Origin: PSRI01 sp041484195 | Lineage (GTDB): Bacteria; Bacteroidota; Bacteroidia; Chitinophagales; Chitinophagaceae | Direction: 5' to 3' | NCBI GenBank assembly: GCA_041484195.1 | Contig: JBGPHC010000025.1 | Coordinates: 5,263 to 69,262, forward strand | Length of the DNA stretch: 64,000 nt | In this document: piece after piece, positions 7,168-15,061 of the stretch | Layout: each line of letters opens with the position of its first letter | How positions within the stretch are numbered: position 1 is the first letter of the stretch | Program-made: the position numbers and the translations under genes | The notes under the pieces: model-generated | Told to the model about the DNA's origin: nothing | The model's input: only the letters and a program-made list of their open reading frames with translations | Database searches by the model: none

Positions 7168-7417
7168 GAAAAAAATGAGCCGATCAGGACATTTATTCGG
7201 CTTATAAAACGAGTGCTCCCGGGTACAACTCGGTAGATTACTTCGATTTAGGGCCAGTCTGCTTGTTTTCTATAAAGTTCATTGGAAATTGGAACTTTAT
7301 TTTATTCACTCCAATGCCTTTGATCTATTCAAGACCCGGCATGTTCTTAATTAATTTAGGTTTGAATCGAATTATATTATGATAAGATTTTGCTGATTAA
7401 ATATGGCAATCTTGCAC

Positions 7418-7777
7418 TTAAGCAAGGCTTTTGGAAGGTCTTAAAGACTTTCTTTTCAAAATCGCAGCTTTGGCAGACTTGGTTTTGACGCGACGGAAAA
7501 GCTTGATTTTAGTGAGCTTCACTTTTTTTCCTGCATTCCATAGATCATAGTTTTGCTGCATATTCAGCCATAATTCAGGTGTCGTATTAAAAGCCTTAGC
7601 CAGACGTAAAGCCATTTCCGCACTAATTCCCTGATGCCCGTTTAAAAGCATGGACAAGGTTTTACGGGTGATGCCCAAATTTTCTGCAGCATCGGACTGA
7701 CTTAAGCCAAGGGGCTGCAGATACAGGTTTTTTAAAATTCGTCCGGGGTGTTCCGGTTTCATTTCTTGTTTAAGCAT
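7418..7777 (-). CDS. higA: HigA-type antitoxin, XRE helix-turn-helix
   Basis: The 119-residue product carries the HigA signature: HPGRILKNLYLQPLGLSQ, then a helix-turn-helix (AAENLGITRKTLSMLLNG) and ISAEMALRLAKAFNTTPELWLNMQQNYDLW. The C-terminus is basic (about 30 residues). It lies 21 bases downstream of a RelE/HigB-fold toxin on the same strand, in the toxin-first order typical of higBA. It should neutralise the toxin and repress the shared promoter upstream of the toxin. MKPEHPG (ATG at 7762) is an alternative start. Confidence 0.9.
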   Translation of the reverse strand: MLKQEMKPEHPGRILKNLYLQPLGLSQSDAAENLGITRKTLSMLLNGHQGISAEMALRLAKAFNTTPELWLNMQQNYDLWNAGKKVKLTKIKLFRRVKTKSAKAAILKRKSLRPSKSLA

Positions 7778-7798
7778 TACAAAGCTCCTTTTAATCTT

Positions 7799-8077
7799 TT
7801 AATGATAGTCCAGGTAATCCACTAAGTACACATTCCCTTTTTCAAATTGAAAGATGATCCGCCAATTCCCTTTAACTGTTACTGACCAATAATCCACCAA
7901 ATCACCTTTTAAAGGATGCAAGGCAGAACCAGGAAAATTCATATCAGTCACTTTTAAAGCAGCATCCAACAAGGTCAAAATATTTCTGATCTTTTCAATT
8001 TGATCGTGCGGCAGTTTGGAAGCATCGTCTTTTGTCCAAAGAAGTTTTAGACCCTTATGCTGAATACTGACGATCAC
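7799..8077 (-). CDS. higB: HigB/RelE-family toxin (mRNA interferase)
   Basis: The 92-residue product begins HKGLKLLWTKDDASKL after six residues and contains SALHPLKGDLVDYWSVTVKGNWRIIFQF, the RelE-fold segment with basic and aromatic residues that cleave ribosome-bound mRNA. It ends DYLDYH, as is usual in this family. The start codon is GTG, and it sits so close to the predicted promoter that the transcript may be leaderless. The antitoxin gene follows by 21 bases. Length and order fit standard HigBA. Confidence 0.9.
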   Translation of the reverse strand: MIVSIQHKGLKLLWTKDDASKLPHDQIEKIRNILTLLDAALKVTDMNFPGSALHPLKGDLVDYWSVTVKGNWRIIFQFEKGNVYLVDYLDYH

Positions 8078-8081
8078 AACA

Positions 8082-8112
8082 CAAATATAACATGTTACGT
8101 TACAGATTACAA
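8082..8112 (-). promoter_or_regulatory. higBA promoter with overlapping palindromic operator
   Basis: On the - strand, TTG (8112-8110), a 20-nt spacer and TATATTTG (8089-8082) match the Bacteroidota promoter. The perfect palindrome TAACATGTTA (8088-8097) overlaps the TA of the -7 element, the expected position for HigA repression. The -7 box ends 4 nt before the GTG start of the toxin. Confidence 0.75.
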
Positions 8113-8488
8113 GTGTTTTTTTGGAAGTTCAACTTGCCATCCAGATTGCCTCGCAATCTATGGATTATTAATGGTTTTGATCTGGAACTTAGCCAATAGA
8201 ATTGGGCGACAAATTCGATTCCAGATACTTTTTTCTATTTAAGCCATTGAAATCGGGTAATTAATGCTACTTATAGTATTGAAACTCATTTGAAATAAAG
8301 CGATAAGATTGTATCAATAAATTACAAAATCATTCGCTGCTGAGACAGATCTAATCTTCATATTTTTGGTTTGTATCTGAAATGAACTAAGATTTTTCGA
8401 TTCTTCCAATTCTCTTACCACTCCAAAGATCCCCCAGTTTTTTTCTGGAATAATCCTTAATTTGAATAACTCATCAAAATTCACTGAC

Positions 8489-9601
8489 ATGAAATCGCGC
8501 CGTGATTTTTTACAAACAGTTGTCGGCTCCTTTGTGGCAATACCTTTCCTTAACGCGGATTGCGCGGAAAATACAAAAGGTTCAGCCCAATCCGATGGGC
8601 CCGTGTTATGTGTAGCCATCATGGGACTGGGCAGTTATGGCACCCGTGTGGCTGAGGCCATGAAGATGTGCACCCGTGCGAAGCTGGTAGGTGTGATCAG
8701 TGGCACGCCCTCTAAGATCAGCAACTGGCAGGCGAAATATAATATCCCGGAAAAGAATTGCTACAACTATGAGAATTTAGACAATATCAAAAACAACCCG
8801 GATATTGACGCGGTATATGTCATCACGCCCAATGCCCTGCACCACGACTTTGTAATCCGTGTCGCGAAAGCGGGCAAACATGCCATCTGCGAAAAACCAA
8901 TGGCAGTGAATGCACGCGAGGGACAGGAGATGGTGGATGCCTGTAAGAAGGCGGGAGTGAAACTACTTGTAGGCTACCGAATGCATTTTGAACCGAAGAC
9001 GCTCGAGATCATCCGCATGCGCAAGGCTGGAGAATTTGGAAAGGTCCTGTTTTTTGAAGGCCTGAGTGGTTTCGAGATTGGTGATCCCAGTCAATGGCGT
9101 TTGAATAAGGCTTTGTCTGGCGGCGGCGCCATGATGGATATCGGAATTTATTCCATCAATGGGTCCAGGTATATGATTGGGGAAGAACCCATTTGGGTTA
9201 CTGCGCAGGAAACCAAGAATAATCCTCAAAAATTCAAGGAAGGCATTGACGAAACCATCCTCTTCCAACTCGGTTTCCCGGGTGGAGCCACGGTTTCGTG
9301 TTTGTCCACCTATAGCATGAACAACCTAGACCGTTTTTTCCTTAACGGCGAAAATGGTTATGCAATACTACAGCCCGCCACAGGCTATGGTCCCATCATG
9401 GGTCGCACCCACAAGGGCGAGCTCACACAACCCATCACCACCCACCAAACCGTGCAGATGGATGAGATGGCGGCCATCATTCTTGAAAACAAAAAACCCA
9501 TCGTTCCAGTGGACGGCGATGAAGCTGTGAAAGACCTGAAGATAATTGATGGCATTTATGAAGCGGTGAAGAAGGGAGGGAGGGTTGAGTTGAAGTTGTG
9601 A
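8489..9601 (+). CDS. Gfo/Idh/MocA family oxidoreductase with Tat-type signal
   Basis: These enzymes use NAD(P) to oxidise or reduce sugars and related polyols. From the ATG at 8489 the product has 370 residues and starts MKSRRDFLQTVVGSFVAI, a twin-arginine export signal; a TTG nine codons upstream would spoil it. The Rossmann motif is AIMGLGSYGTRVAEAM (about residues 45-60), followed by the family motif CEKPMAVNAREGQEM with the catalytic Lys, and MMDIGIYSINGSRYM. The family's C-terminal beta-sheet domain follows. It is monocistronic. Exported Gfo/Idh/MocA proteins are common in Bacteroidota that degrade plant or animal glycans; the substrate cannot be told. Confidence 0.88.
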   Translation: MKSRRDFLQTVVGSFVAIPFLNADCAENTKGSAQSDGPVLCVAIMGLGSYGTRVAEAMKMCTRAKLVGVISGTPSKISNWQAKYNIPEKNCYNYENLDNIKNNPDIDAVYVITPNALHHDFVIRVAKAGKHAICEKPMAVNAREGQEMVDACKKAGVKLLVGYRMHFEPKTLEIIRMRKAGEFGKVLFFEGLSGFEIGDPSQWRLNKALSGGGAMMDIGIYSINGSRYMIGEEPIWVTAQETKNNPQKFKEGIDETILFQLGFPGGATVSCLSTYSMNNLDRFFLNGENGYAILQPATGYGPIMGRTHKGELTQPITTHQTVQMDEMAAIILENKKPIVPVDGDEAVKDLKIIDGIYEAVKKGGRVELKL

Positions 9602-9933
9602 GGGGAAGGCGACCAATTTTATCCAGGATCTGCCACATAGACCAGATTATCGCCGCAACTTTTGCGGCAATTAAGCCATTTATTCACCGCTTAATCTGCG
9701 GCAAATAACTTCCTTTTTCGATGCATTAGAAGTTTGGAGAAATGAAGGGTGAGAGTTTCGGGATTTGGCCTATGCGCCCCTTTTTGGCCTGGCTCAAGCT
9801 TGAGCACAAACTTATAATTTTCTAGTAAATTAATCTTGTCCAATCTGCAGCTTGTGCCGAACTGCGCATTCAAGGATGATTTGACAAGTCTTGCCATATT
9901 AACTAATTTACAGGTGCCAAAAATAAAAGACTC

Positions 9934-10818
9934 ATTAAACCCCTTTTTACACCTTGGCAAATTTATAAGCGATCCACCATCCATGATCAATTCGGTGGCA
10001 ATCGCCAGGGAGGAATTTCTGTGTGTGCCAATCACCCATACATTTTCATTTTTTCGGGCCAAACGGGGAGTCAGCATGGCTATAAGGACCAATGGGAAAA
10101 CCCCAATGTGTTCTCATATACTGGAGAAGGGCAGGTAGATGATATGACTTTTGTGAGAGGCAATCTGGCATTACGGGATCATTTGAGAAGGGGAAAACGT
10201 GTGTTTCTGTTCATCCAGACTCAAAGAGCTTTTGTTCAATTCGAATCAGAATTAGAGTTCATTGAAACAGATTTTTTTGAGGCTCCTGATCGAAATCGCA
10301 AACAAAGAACAGCAATCAAATTCTTCTTTAAAAGAGCTGGAATCAGCCTTGACTACCAAGCCCTGTCATTAAGAGCCGAGACCACAATACCCACAGAAAT
10401 ACTTAAAGAACGAGATATCCCTACTGTAACTGAGCGCAAAGGTTTGGTCACCTCTCGTGTGGGCCAGGGAGCATATAGGAAAAGCATACTCTACCACTGG
10501 GAATTCCGTTGCGCGGTTACGGGCTATCCCAAATTGGAAGTGCTTATATCTTCTCATATTGTACCATGGAGTAAATCAACGAATGAAGAGCGCCTTGATG
10601 TAAATAACGGAATCCTACTTTCGCCTACCTACGACGCCTTGTTCGACAGGCATATGATTAGTTTTGAAAATAATGGGAGAATCATACTTGCGGATATTGT
10701 TGCCAAATCAAATTACAAAGACCTTGGACTAAGTGGAAAGGAGCAAATCAAAAATTTTAGAGAAGATAATTTTCCGTACTTGGAAAGACATCGAGAGTTG
10801 TTGGTTACGTCTGGTTAG
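9934..10818 (+). CDS. HNH endonuclease with SRA-like N-terminal domain (probable modification-dependent nuclease)
   Basis: The C-terminal HNH domain is clear: FRCAVTGYPKLEVLISSHIVPWS, DVNNGILLSPTYDALFDRHMISF. The N-terminal half (IFIFSGQTGSQHGYKDQW, FSYTGEGQVDDMTFVRGNLALRDHLRRGKRVFLF) resembles SRA/YDG-like domains that read modified bases, as in McrA-type nucleases, so restriction of modified phage DNA is likely. A GTG at 10021 is the first standard start, but it cuts the domain. In the same frame, IYKRSTIHDQFGGNRQGGIS lies upstream and belongs to the family. The frame is open from 9907, and the only suitable start there is ATT at 9934 (then KPLFTPWQIYKR). The gene therefore starts at a rare ATT, or its ATG has mutated. 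Confidence 0.8.
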   Translation: MKPLFTPWQIYKRSTIHDQFGGNRQGGISVCANHPYIFIFSGQTGSQHGYKDQWENPNVFSYTGEGQVDDMTFVRGNLALRDHLRRGKRVFLFIQTQRAFVQFESELEFIETDFFEAPDRNRKQRTAIKFFFKRAGISLDYQALSLRAETTIPTEILKERDIPTVTERKGLVTSRVGQGAYRKSILYHWEFRCAVTGYPKLEVLISSHIVPWSKSTNEERLDVNNGILLSPTYDALFDRHMISFENNGRIILADIVAKSNYKDLGLSGKEQIKNFREDNFPYLERHRELLVTSG

Positions 10819-10891
10819 CATTGATAAATTTTCAATTGCTCTATTTGCCTAAATTTTTTCATTATTTCTTCACCGTTTTCAGAATGATGCC

Positions 10892-10978
10892 TTGAGTTAA
10901 ACATCATTCTAAATTGCAAACTGATTGCTCCTAAACTGGAGCAGGATTTACAGGATTATAGGATTTGCAGGATAATAC
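10892..10978 (+). repeat. GxxExxY-associated degenerate repeat, copy 1
   Basis: A module of about 87 bp reads TTGAGTTAAACATCATTCT..AATTGCAAACTG..TGCTCC, then GGAGCAGGATTTACAGGATT, then ATAGGATTTGCAGGATAA. A partial second start of the module (TTGGGTTAAACAG...TTGAATTG) follows at 10980-11016. Related copies occur at 11825-11910 and 11941-12000. Confidence 0.6.
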
Positions 10979-11292
10979 ATTGGGTTAAACAGTTTTTTGA
11001 ATTGAAAGCTGGTTGCCCGCATGTTAGTATCCTTCGCAACCCTGGCCAGTAGTTTTTTCGTTGCTATCTAGTTGTAAGTGGTTGAACAGCTGCTAGTGTC
11101 TCCCGTAAAGCGCGTGAAAGATGTTGAGGAGTCATTTCCAGACCATGGAGCAGTGGCCCATTTCATTTTCGGCCTGAAACGAAGGGAACTTCTCTGCCAA
11201 TGAGCATCATTGAAAAACCTGACTACTGTCATTAAAGCCGTATTCCCGGGCATGTACCTTACATATATTGATAACTTAAAAAATAATAAATT

Positions 11293-11553
11293 ATGGAAGA
11301 CAAAATAAAAGGATCACAGGATACAAAAAAAACCCTGCTTGACAGGGCTGAAGGTGTTCTTGGAAATGTAAAAGATAAAGTGGAAGGGAAAGCGGAAGAT
11401 TTGCTGAAGAAAGCGAAAGAAAGTGAACTGGCAGAAAAAGCCAAAGACAAAGTGGAAGATCTGAAAGAAGGCACTAAAAAATTGTGGGGCAAGGTCACTG
11501 ACAAATTTACCGGCGGCGATAATAAAAAAACCGTAACACCGAAAAAGAAATAA
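11293..11553 (+). CDS. small Lys/Glu/Ala-rich helical protein (CsbD/LEA-like)
   Basis: This 86-residue, highly charged, low-complexity product has repeated heptad-like segments (AEGVLGNVKDKVEGKAEDLLKK, KDKVEDLKEGTKKLWGKV) and no Cys. Such sequences resemble CsbD and LEA-type stress proteins, which are intrinsically disordered or become helical on drying. There is no signal peptide. It stands alone; the region upstream (10819-11292) carries repeat modules and no certain gene. The stress role is inferred from composition only. Confidence 0.65.
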   Translation: MEDKIKGSQDTKKTLLDRAEGVLGNVKDKVEGKAEDLLKKAKESELAEKAKDKVEDLKEGTKKLWGKVTDKFTGGDNKKTVTPKKK

Positions 11554-11824
11554 GATAGTTTGGCTTGCTCCTTCTTTTAAGAGCCGGCAAATTTTAATTC
11601 TTTTTTGCGAGTAAGGGATGATTTGAACGAAGGGATTCGCTTCTTCCCAAAGGCCTCATGTATTCTCGCTAAATAAACAGCAGATATGTGTTTACTTTGC
11701 TGCAAGGGAGACTTTCTTTACAGTGAGGTGTTACTTTGTTTTAAAATTTACAGGATTATGTGATTTGTAGGATAATATCGTAGGGAGTAGAATCTATTTG
11801 AATTTTGGAATTATAGGATAGTAC

Positions 11825-11910
11825 CTCGGATTAAATATTTTCTTGAATTGCAAACTGCTTCCTCCAATATTTGGAGCAGGATTTACTGGATTATAGGATT
11901 TGCAGAATAA
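11825..11910 (+). repeat. GxxExxY-associated degenerate repeat, copy 2
   Basis: TCGGATTAAATATTTTCTTG, AATTGCAAACTG..TCCTCC, then TTTGGAGCAGGATTTACTGG and ATTATAGGATTTGCAG, the same module as at 10892-10978. A shorter degenerate copy (ATTTACAGGATTATGTGATT) precedes it near 11745-11775. The 375-bp gap between the CsbD-like gene and the GxxExxY gene consists largely of this repeat family. Confidence 0.6.
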
Positions 11911-11928
11911 AGTAGCTTGGAGTAGTAT

Positions 11929-12324
11929 TTACTTCATTTTAGGATTTGCAAGATTGTACTTTGGATTAAATATCTTCTTGAATTGCAAACTAACTGCTCC
12001 AAAGTTTATCAATAGACCAATTGGAAAATCATAAGCTACCACGTAATTCTTGGCTTGGGCCAAATGCACATCCTCCAAATTGATCACTGCTTTTAGCTCG
12101 ACAATTATCTTTTTTTCCACGACAAAATCCGCCCTTCTGATGCCTACTTGAATTCCATCATAATAGATAGTCTGTTCAATTTCACGACCGAAACGCAAAC
12201 CTGCTCTTTCCATTTCAATTGCCAGACATCGCTGATATATGACTTCTTGAAAACCGTTGCCCAAGGCATTATGCACTTTCATGGCGCAGCCATTTACTTT
12301 ATAGGTTATTTCATCAAGCTCCAT
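11929..12324 (-). CDS. GxxExxY protein (TIGR04256 type)
   Basis: From the ATG at 12324 the product has 131 residues. The defining motif is GNGFQEVIYQRCL (GxxExxY). It is followed by GREIEQTIYYDGIQVGIRRADFVVEKKIIVELKAV, which fits a PD-(D/E)xK-like fold (D, then E-x-K: VELKAV), and by QAKNYVVAYDFPIGLLINFG. The function is unproven; the fold suggests a nuclease-like protein. The last 14 or so residues (NPKYNLANPKMK) are encoded by another copy of the flanking repeat, so the repeat supplies the C-terminus. A TTG 30 nt upstream would add ten residues. Confidence 0.82.
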   Translation of the reverse strand: MELDEITYKVNGCAMKVHNALGNGFQEVIYQRCLAIEMERAGLRFGREIEQTIYYDGIQVGIRRADFVVEKKIIVELKAVINLEDVHLAQAKNYVVAYDFPIGLLINFGAVSLQFKKIFNPKYNLANPKMK

Positions 12325-12441
12325 CTCATCGAAAATTTCCTGCCAAAAAAACAAAAATAAATTGTTCTTGAAGTTTCTTAATGCGTCTTTTCCTATTATT
12401 TACTCGTCTTTTCAGCGCTTGCCTTTATCCTGTCCATCCTG

Positions 12442-13185
12442 TCATTCTACAAATCCTGAATCGTCTTTTTTCTTATGCAGCAATTGCCTTAAAGAAATAA
12501 TATGCATGCTATAAGCGATCGGCACCAGCACCCCCGGCAATAAAATGAATGGAATTCTGGCCACCAATTCAGTGGATGGTTCATTCATGAAGACACGAAA
12601 TGAAGTTGGCATGGAAAGCATTGCTATGACCAACACATTCACCAATAGCAAAATGCCTAAAATATTATAAGCGACTGCCACGCCTTTAGGCCAGGTTTTT
12701 TTCCTGAAACATAAATAGCCGACGGGGAAGGCGAAAAGGCCAGTGAGCAAATCAAAATTCAATCCTTCGGCTGTCATTTGAACCGGCAACTTGCCCGACA
12801 AAAAAGCAAACCATATTAGCAGTTCTACAAAAATCCGGAAAGATTGCATATAGATCGGCCATTGCTTTGGCATTGATTCCAGCAATTGCGTTCCCCTTTT
12901 TGAAAAGGCGAATATCAATACAAATGGCAGGGGAATCAGAATTGCCAATGCCGGCCTCGGTGGAATTTTTTCGAAATGGGCAAAGAACCCTTTCCCGGCA
13001 AGTATGACCAGGATGGCAATCCATGCCACTATAGAAATTGCGATTCCTGCGAACCATTTAGTTCCTGCAGATCTGGACCAATCCGTTCTCCGGAGAGCAG
13101 TATAGAGGCCGATAAGAATGACCACGACGCAAATAAGTGCGAGTAAGGGCCATAAAAATCCCGGTGTTGAAATTTGATTTTTCAT
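12442..13185 (-). CDS. multi-pass membrane protein of unknown function
   Basis: The 247-residue product has about seven hydrophobic segments (about residues 12-30, 43-66, 80-95, 113-131, 143-157, 170-192, 212-230). There are no recognisable catalytic motifs. Its ATG overlaps the stop of the upstream lipoprotein gene by 4 nt (13182-13185), so the two are translationally coupled and probably act together at the inner membrane and in the periplasm. No family is recognised. Confidence 0.7.
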   Translation of the reverse strand: MKNQISTPGFLWPLLALICVVVILIGLYTALRRTDWSRSAGTKWFAGIAISIVAWIAILVILAGKGFFAHFEKIPPRPALAILIPLPFVLIFAFSKRGTQLLESMPKQWPIYMQSFRIFVELLIWFAFLSGKLPVQMTAEGLNFDLLTGLFAFPVGYLCFRKKTWPKGVAVAYNILGILLLVNVLVIAMLSMPTSFRVFMNEPSTELVARIPFILLPGVLVPIAYSMHIISLRQLLHKKKDDSGFVE

Positions 13186-14099
13186 TTAGCATTGTTTTGT
13201 TGCTTATCCAGGCAAATGGCGGAATTGTCGGCCTTATACCAACATAAGCTGGGTTCATTATTATTGTTAGGATTGGAAACCATGTTCCATGTGAATCTTT
13301 CCGTGCGTGGTTTAATATGGGTTTGCTTGTTCAAAGCCGGACGGCAGGCGTCTTTGTTCAGCGTGCTGCCTGATTCAATATGCCATACCAGTTTTGATCC
13401 TTCAACGAAAAAGGTACCATATTCTGTGATTCCAAAGGTCTCGCTGCAGTTGCCGCTATAATGCGAATGGACCTTGACATGCTTGAACTTCCCATCGGGA
13501 CTGACTTCCAGTATCTCACTATCGGTATAGGACACCCCCATCATGGTGCCCGAAGATGTTTTTTCTGCAATGACGGCGTCCGACTTTCTCCAGGTTCCTG
13601 TCAGATCAGATATTTTTTTTGCAGGAGTTCCAGCCACCATTTCGGGATGGGCCGCATCAAAAGCTTCAATGAAGATTTTGGAAATTTCATTGGAAATATC
13701 TCTTCTGAATGCCTCTATAAATGTATTCTGACTTTGATGCAGGGTTTCCAGTTCCTCTTTCTGACCATAATATTTGAGGTCGCTCACAGTTTGTTGAATG
13801 GTTTCTGTATCGTTCTCCTTCCAGGCATTTACGAGGGCCATTTGAAAACGCCTGGTTTGCTGGTCGTTCAATTTGATATCCAGCAGCCATTCATAGATGC
13901 TTCTATAATGACTCACCATGGTCCGGGTAAGGGGAGGCTGGCCGGCCACCAATTGTTCATTCGCGGAATTTGGCTCTGTAGGAGAACTCCCTTGATTGGG
14001 TTTTCCCCCTATTCCCTGGCAAGCGCTTCCTGTTGAAATGGCTGCAAGGAGAGAGAAAACCATGAATATTTTTTTAACCGACATATTTTGAATTTGCAT
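13182..14099 (-). CDS. predicted lipoprotein of unknown function
   Basis: The 305-residue product has a signal peptide ending in a lipobox-like TGSAC (Cys about 27), then a low-complexity linker (GGKPNQGSSPTEPNS). The middle part is helical. The C-terminal 130 residues look like a beta-barrel or lipocalin-like domain (LTGTWRKSDAVIAEK, SPDGKFKHVKVHSHYSG, TEYGTFFVEGSKLVWHIESG), similar in style to secreted 'GTW' domain proteins. Its stop overlaps the start of the downstream membrane protein gene. ATG at 14084 is an alternative start with an equally good signal peptide. Confidence 0.7.
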   Translation of the reverse strand: MQIQNMSVKKIFMVFSLLAAISTGSACQGIGGKPNQGSSPTEPNSANEQLVAGQPPLTRTMVSHYRSIYEWLLDIKLNDQQTRRFQMALVNAWKENDTETIQQTVSDLKYYGQKEELETLHQSQNTFIEAFRRDISNEISKIFIEAFDAAHPEMVAGTPAKKISDLTGTWRKSDAVIAEKTSSGTMMGVSYTDSEILEVSPDGKFKHVKVHSHYSGNCSETFGITEYGTFFVEGSKLVWHIESGSTLNKDACRPALNKQTHIKPRTERFTWNMVSNPNNNNEPSLCWYKADNSAICLDKQQNNAK

Positions 14100-14273
14100 T
14101 CTGATAAAAATTGAAATAGCTGTTTAGTTGAGAATATATTCATACAAAGATGTGCAACCCAATAGGATCTTGCAATCCAAAAGCTGCCGGATTGTAGAAT
14201 TTGAACTCTGTGTTGTAAAAATCAAAAGCAGGCCTGAATTAGCATGCAGTTCTATAAGGCAGGAAGAGCCAGG

Positions 14274-15050
14274 TCATTTTCCCATCCAGTCTTTGAAATC
14301 ATTTACCCGCTCACGGCTAATGATCACTTCTATATCGGCGGAAGGTTTCAAGTGCAGCAATATGCGGCCATTGAAATAGTTGTGAATATTTTGAATGGAA
14401 TGAATATTGACTAGGAACTGCCGGTTGATTCTGAAATATTTTCTGGGATCAACAAAGGCTTCCAATTCATCCAGACTGTATTCAACAATATATTTCAGGT
14501 TGTCTTCGGTCCTGAAGAAATTCAATTTATCCTCGGTATAAAAAAAGGCAATATCTTCTGTCTCCACGGAAATGAGGCGTTGCCCATGTTTTACCAGGAA
14601 ACGTTGCCGGTATTCATTCGGCCTGGTCTGCTCTTGCAATTCCTTCAGCAGGCTTTTGAAATCCGGTATCGGAAAGGGATTACCAGAATAAAAGGATTTC
14701 AATTCTTCAAATTTCCTGAAACTGGCCTCCAGGGCCTCTTTCTTAACGGGCTTTAAAATATAGTCGATGCTATTCACCCTGAATGCCTGTATCGCGAATT
14801 CATCGTAGGAAGTAGTAAAGATTACCGGGCTCTTTATTTTCACACGGTTGAAAATCTCAAAGCTTTGCCCATCGGCCAATTCAATATCCATCAATATAAG
14901 ATCCGGAGCGGGATTGTCTTCCAGCCAACTCACGGAAGATTCAATACTATCTTCCGTGCCCGCGATCTCGTATGATTCATCAATCTCATTAATGGTCTTC
15001 ACCAATTTTTGGACCGCCAGTCTTTCATCCTCGATGATAAATATCCGCAT
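14274..15050 (-). CDS. LytTR-family response regulator
   Basis: The 258-residue product has a receiver domain (IIEDERLAVQKL, phosphoacceptor Asp55 in LILMDIEL, then FTTSYDEFAIQAF and DYILKPVKKEAL) and a C-terminal LytTR DNA-binding domain (about residues 150-255: FLVKHGQRLISVETEDIAFFYTE, YFRINRQFLVNIHSI). LytTR proteins bind imperfect direct repeats in target promoters. The gene lies 11 bases downstream of its histidine kinase on the same strand and forms a two-component operon with it. Confidence 0.93.
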   Translation of the reverse strand: MRIFIIEDERLAVQKLVKTINEIDESYEIAGTEDSIESSVSWLEDNPAPDLILMDIELADGQSFEIFNRVKIKSPVIFTTSYDEFAIQAFRVNSIDYILKPVKKEALEASFRKFEELKSFYSGNPFPIPDFKSLLKELQEQTRPNEYRQRFLVKHGQRLISVETEDIAFFYTEDKLNFFRTEDNLKYIVEYSLDELEAFVDPRKYFRINRQFLVNIHSIQNIHNYFNGRILLHLKPSADIEVIISRERVNDFKDWMGK

Positions 15051-15061
15051 AGCGCCATATT

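Noticed and set aside
9691..10092. 133-residue open frame on the - strand overlapping the HNH gene start
   Set aside because: It lies antisense to the conserved N-terminus of the HNH nuclease and has no recognisable domain or start context.
11067..11190. Open frame GTG 11067 to TGA near 11190 with VVEQLLVSPVKRVKDVEE-like sequence
   Set aside because: Too short, no homologue known to me, and no continuation; kept only as a possible decayed gene.
13461..14036. 191-residue + strand frame opposite the lipoprotein gene
   Set aside because: It is a shadow of the lipoprotein gene, with unusual composition and no motifs.
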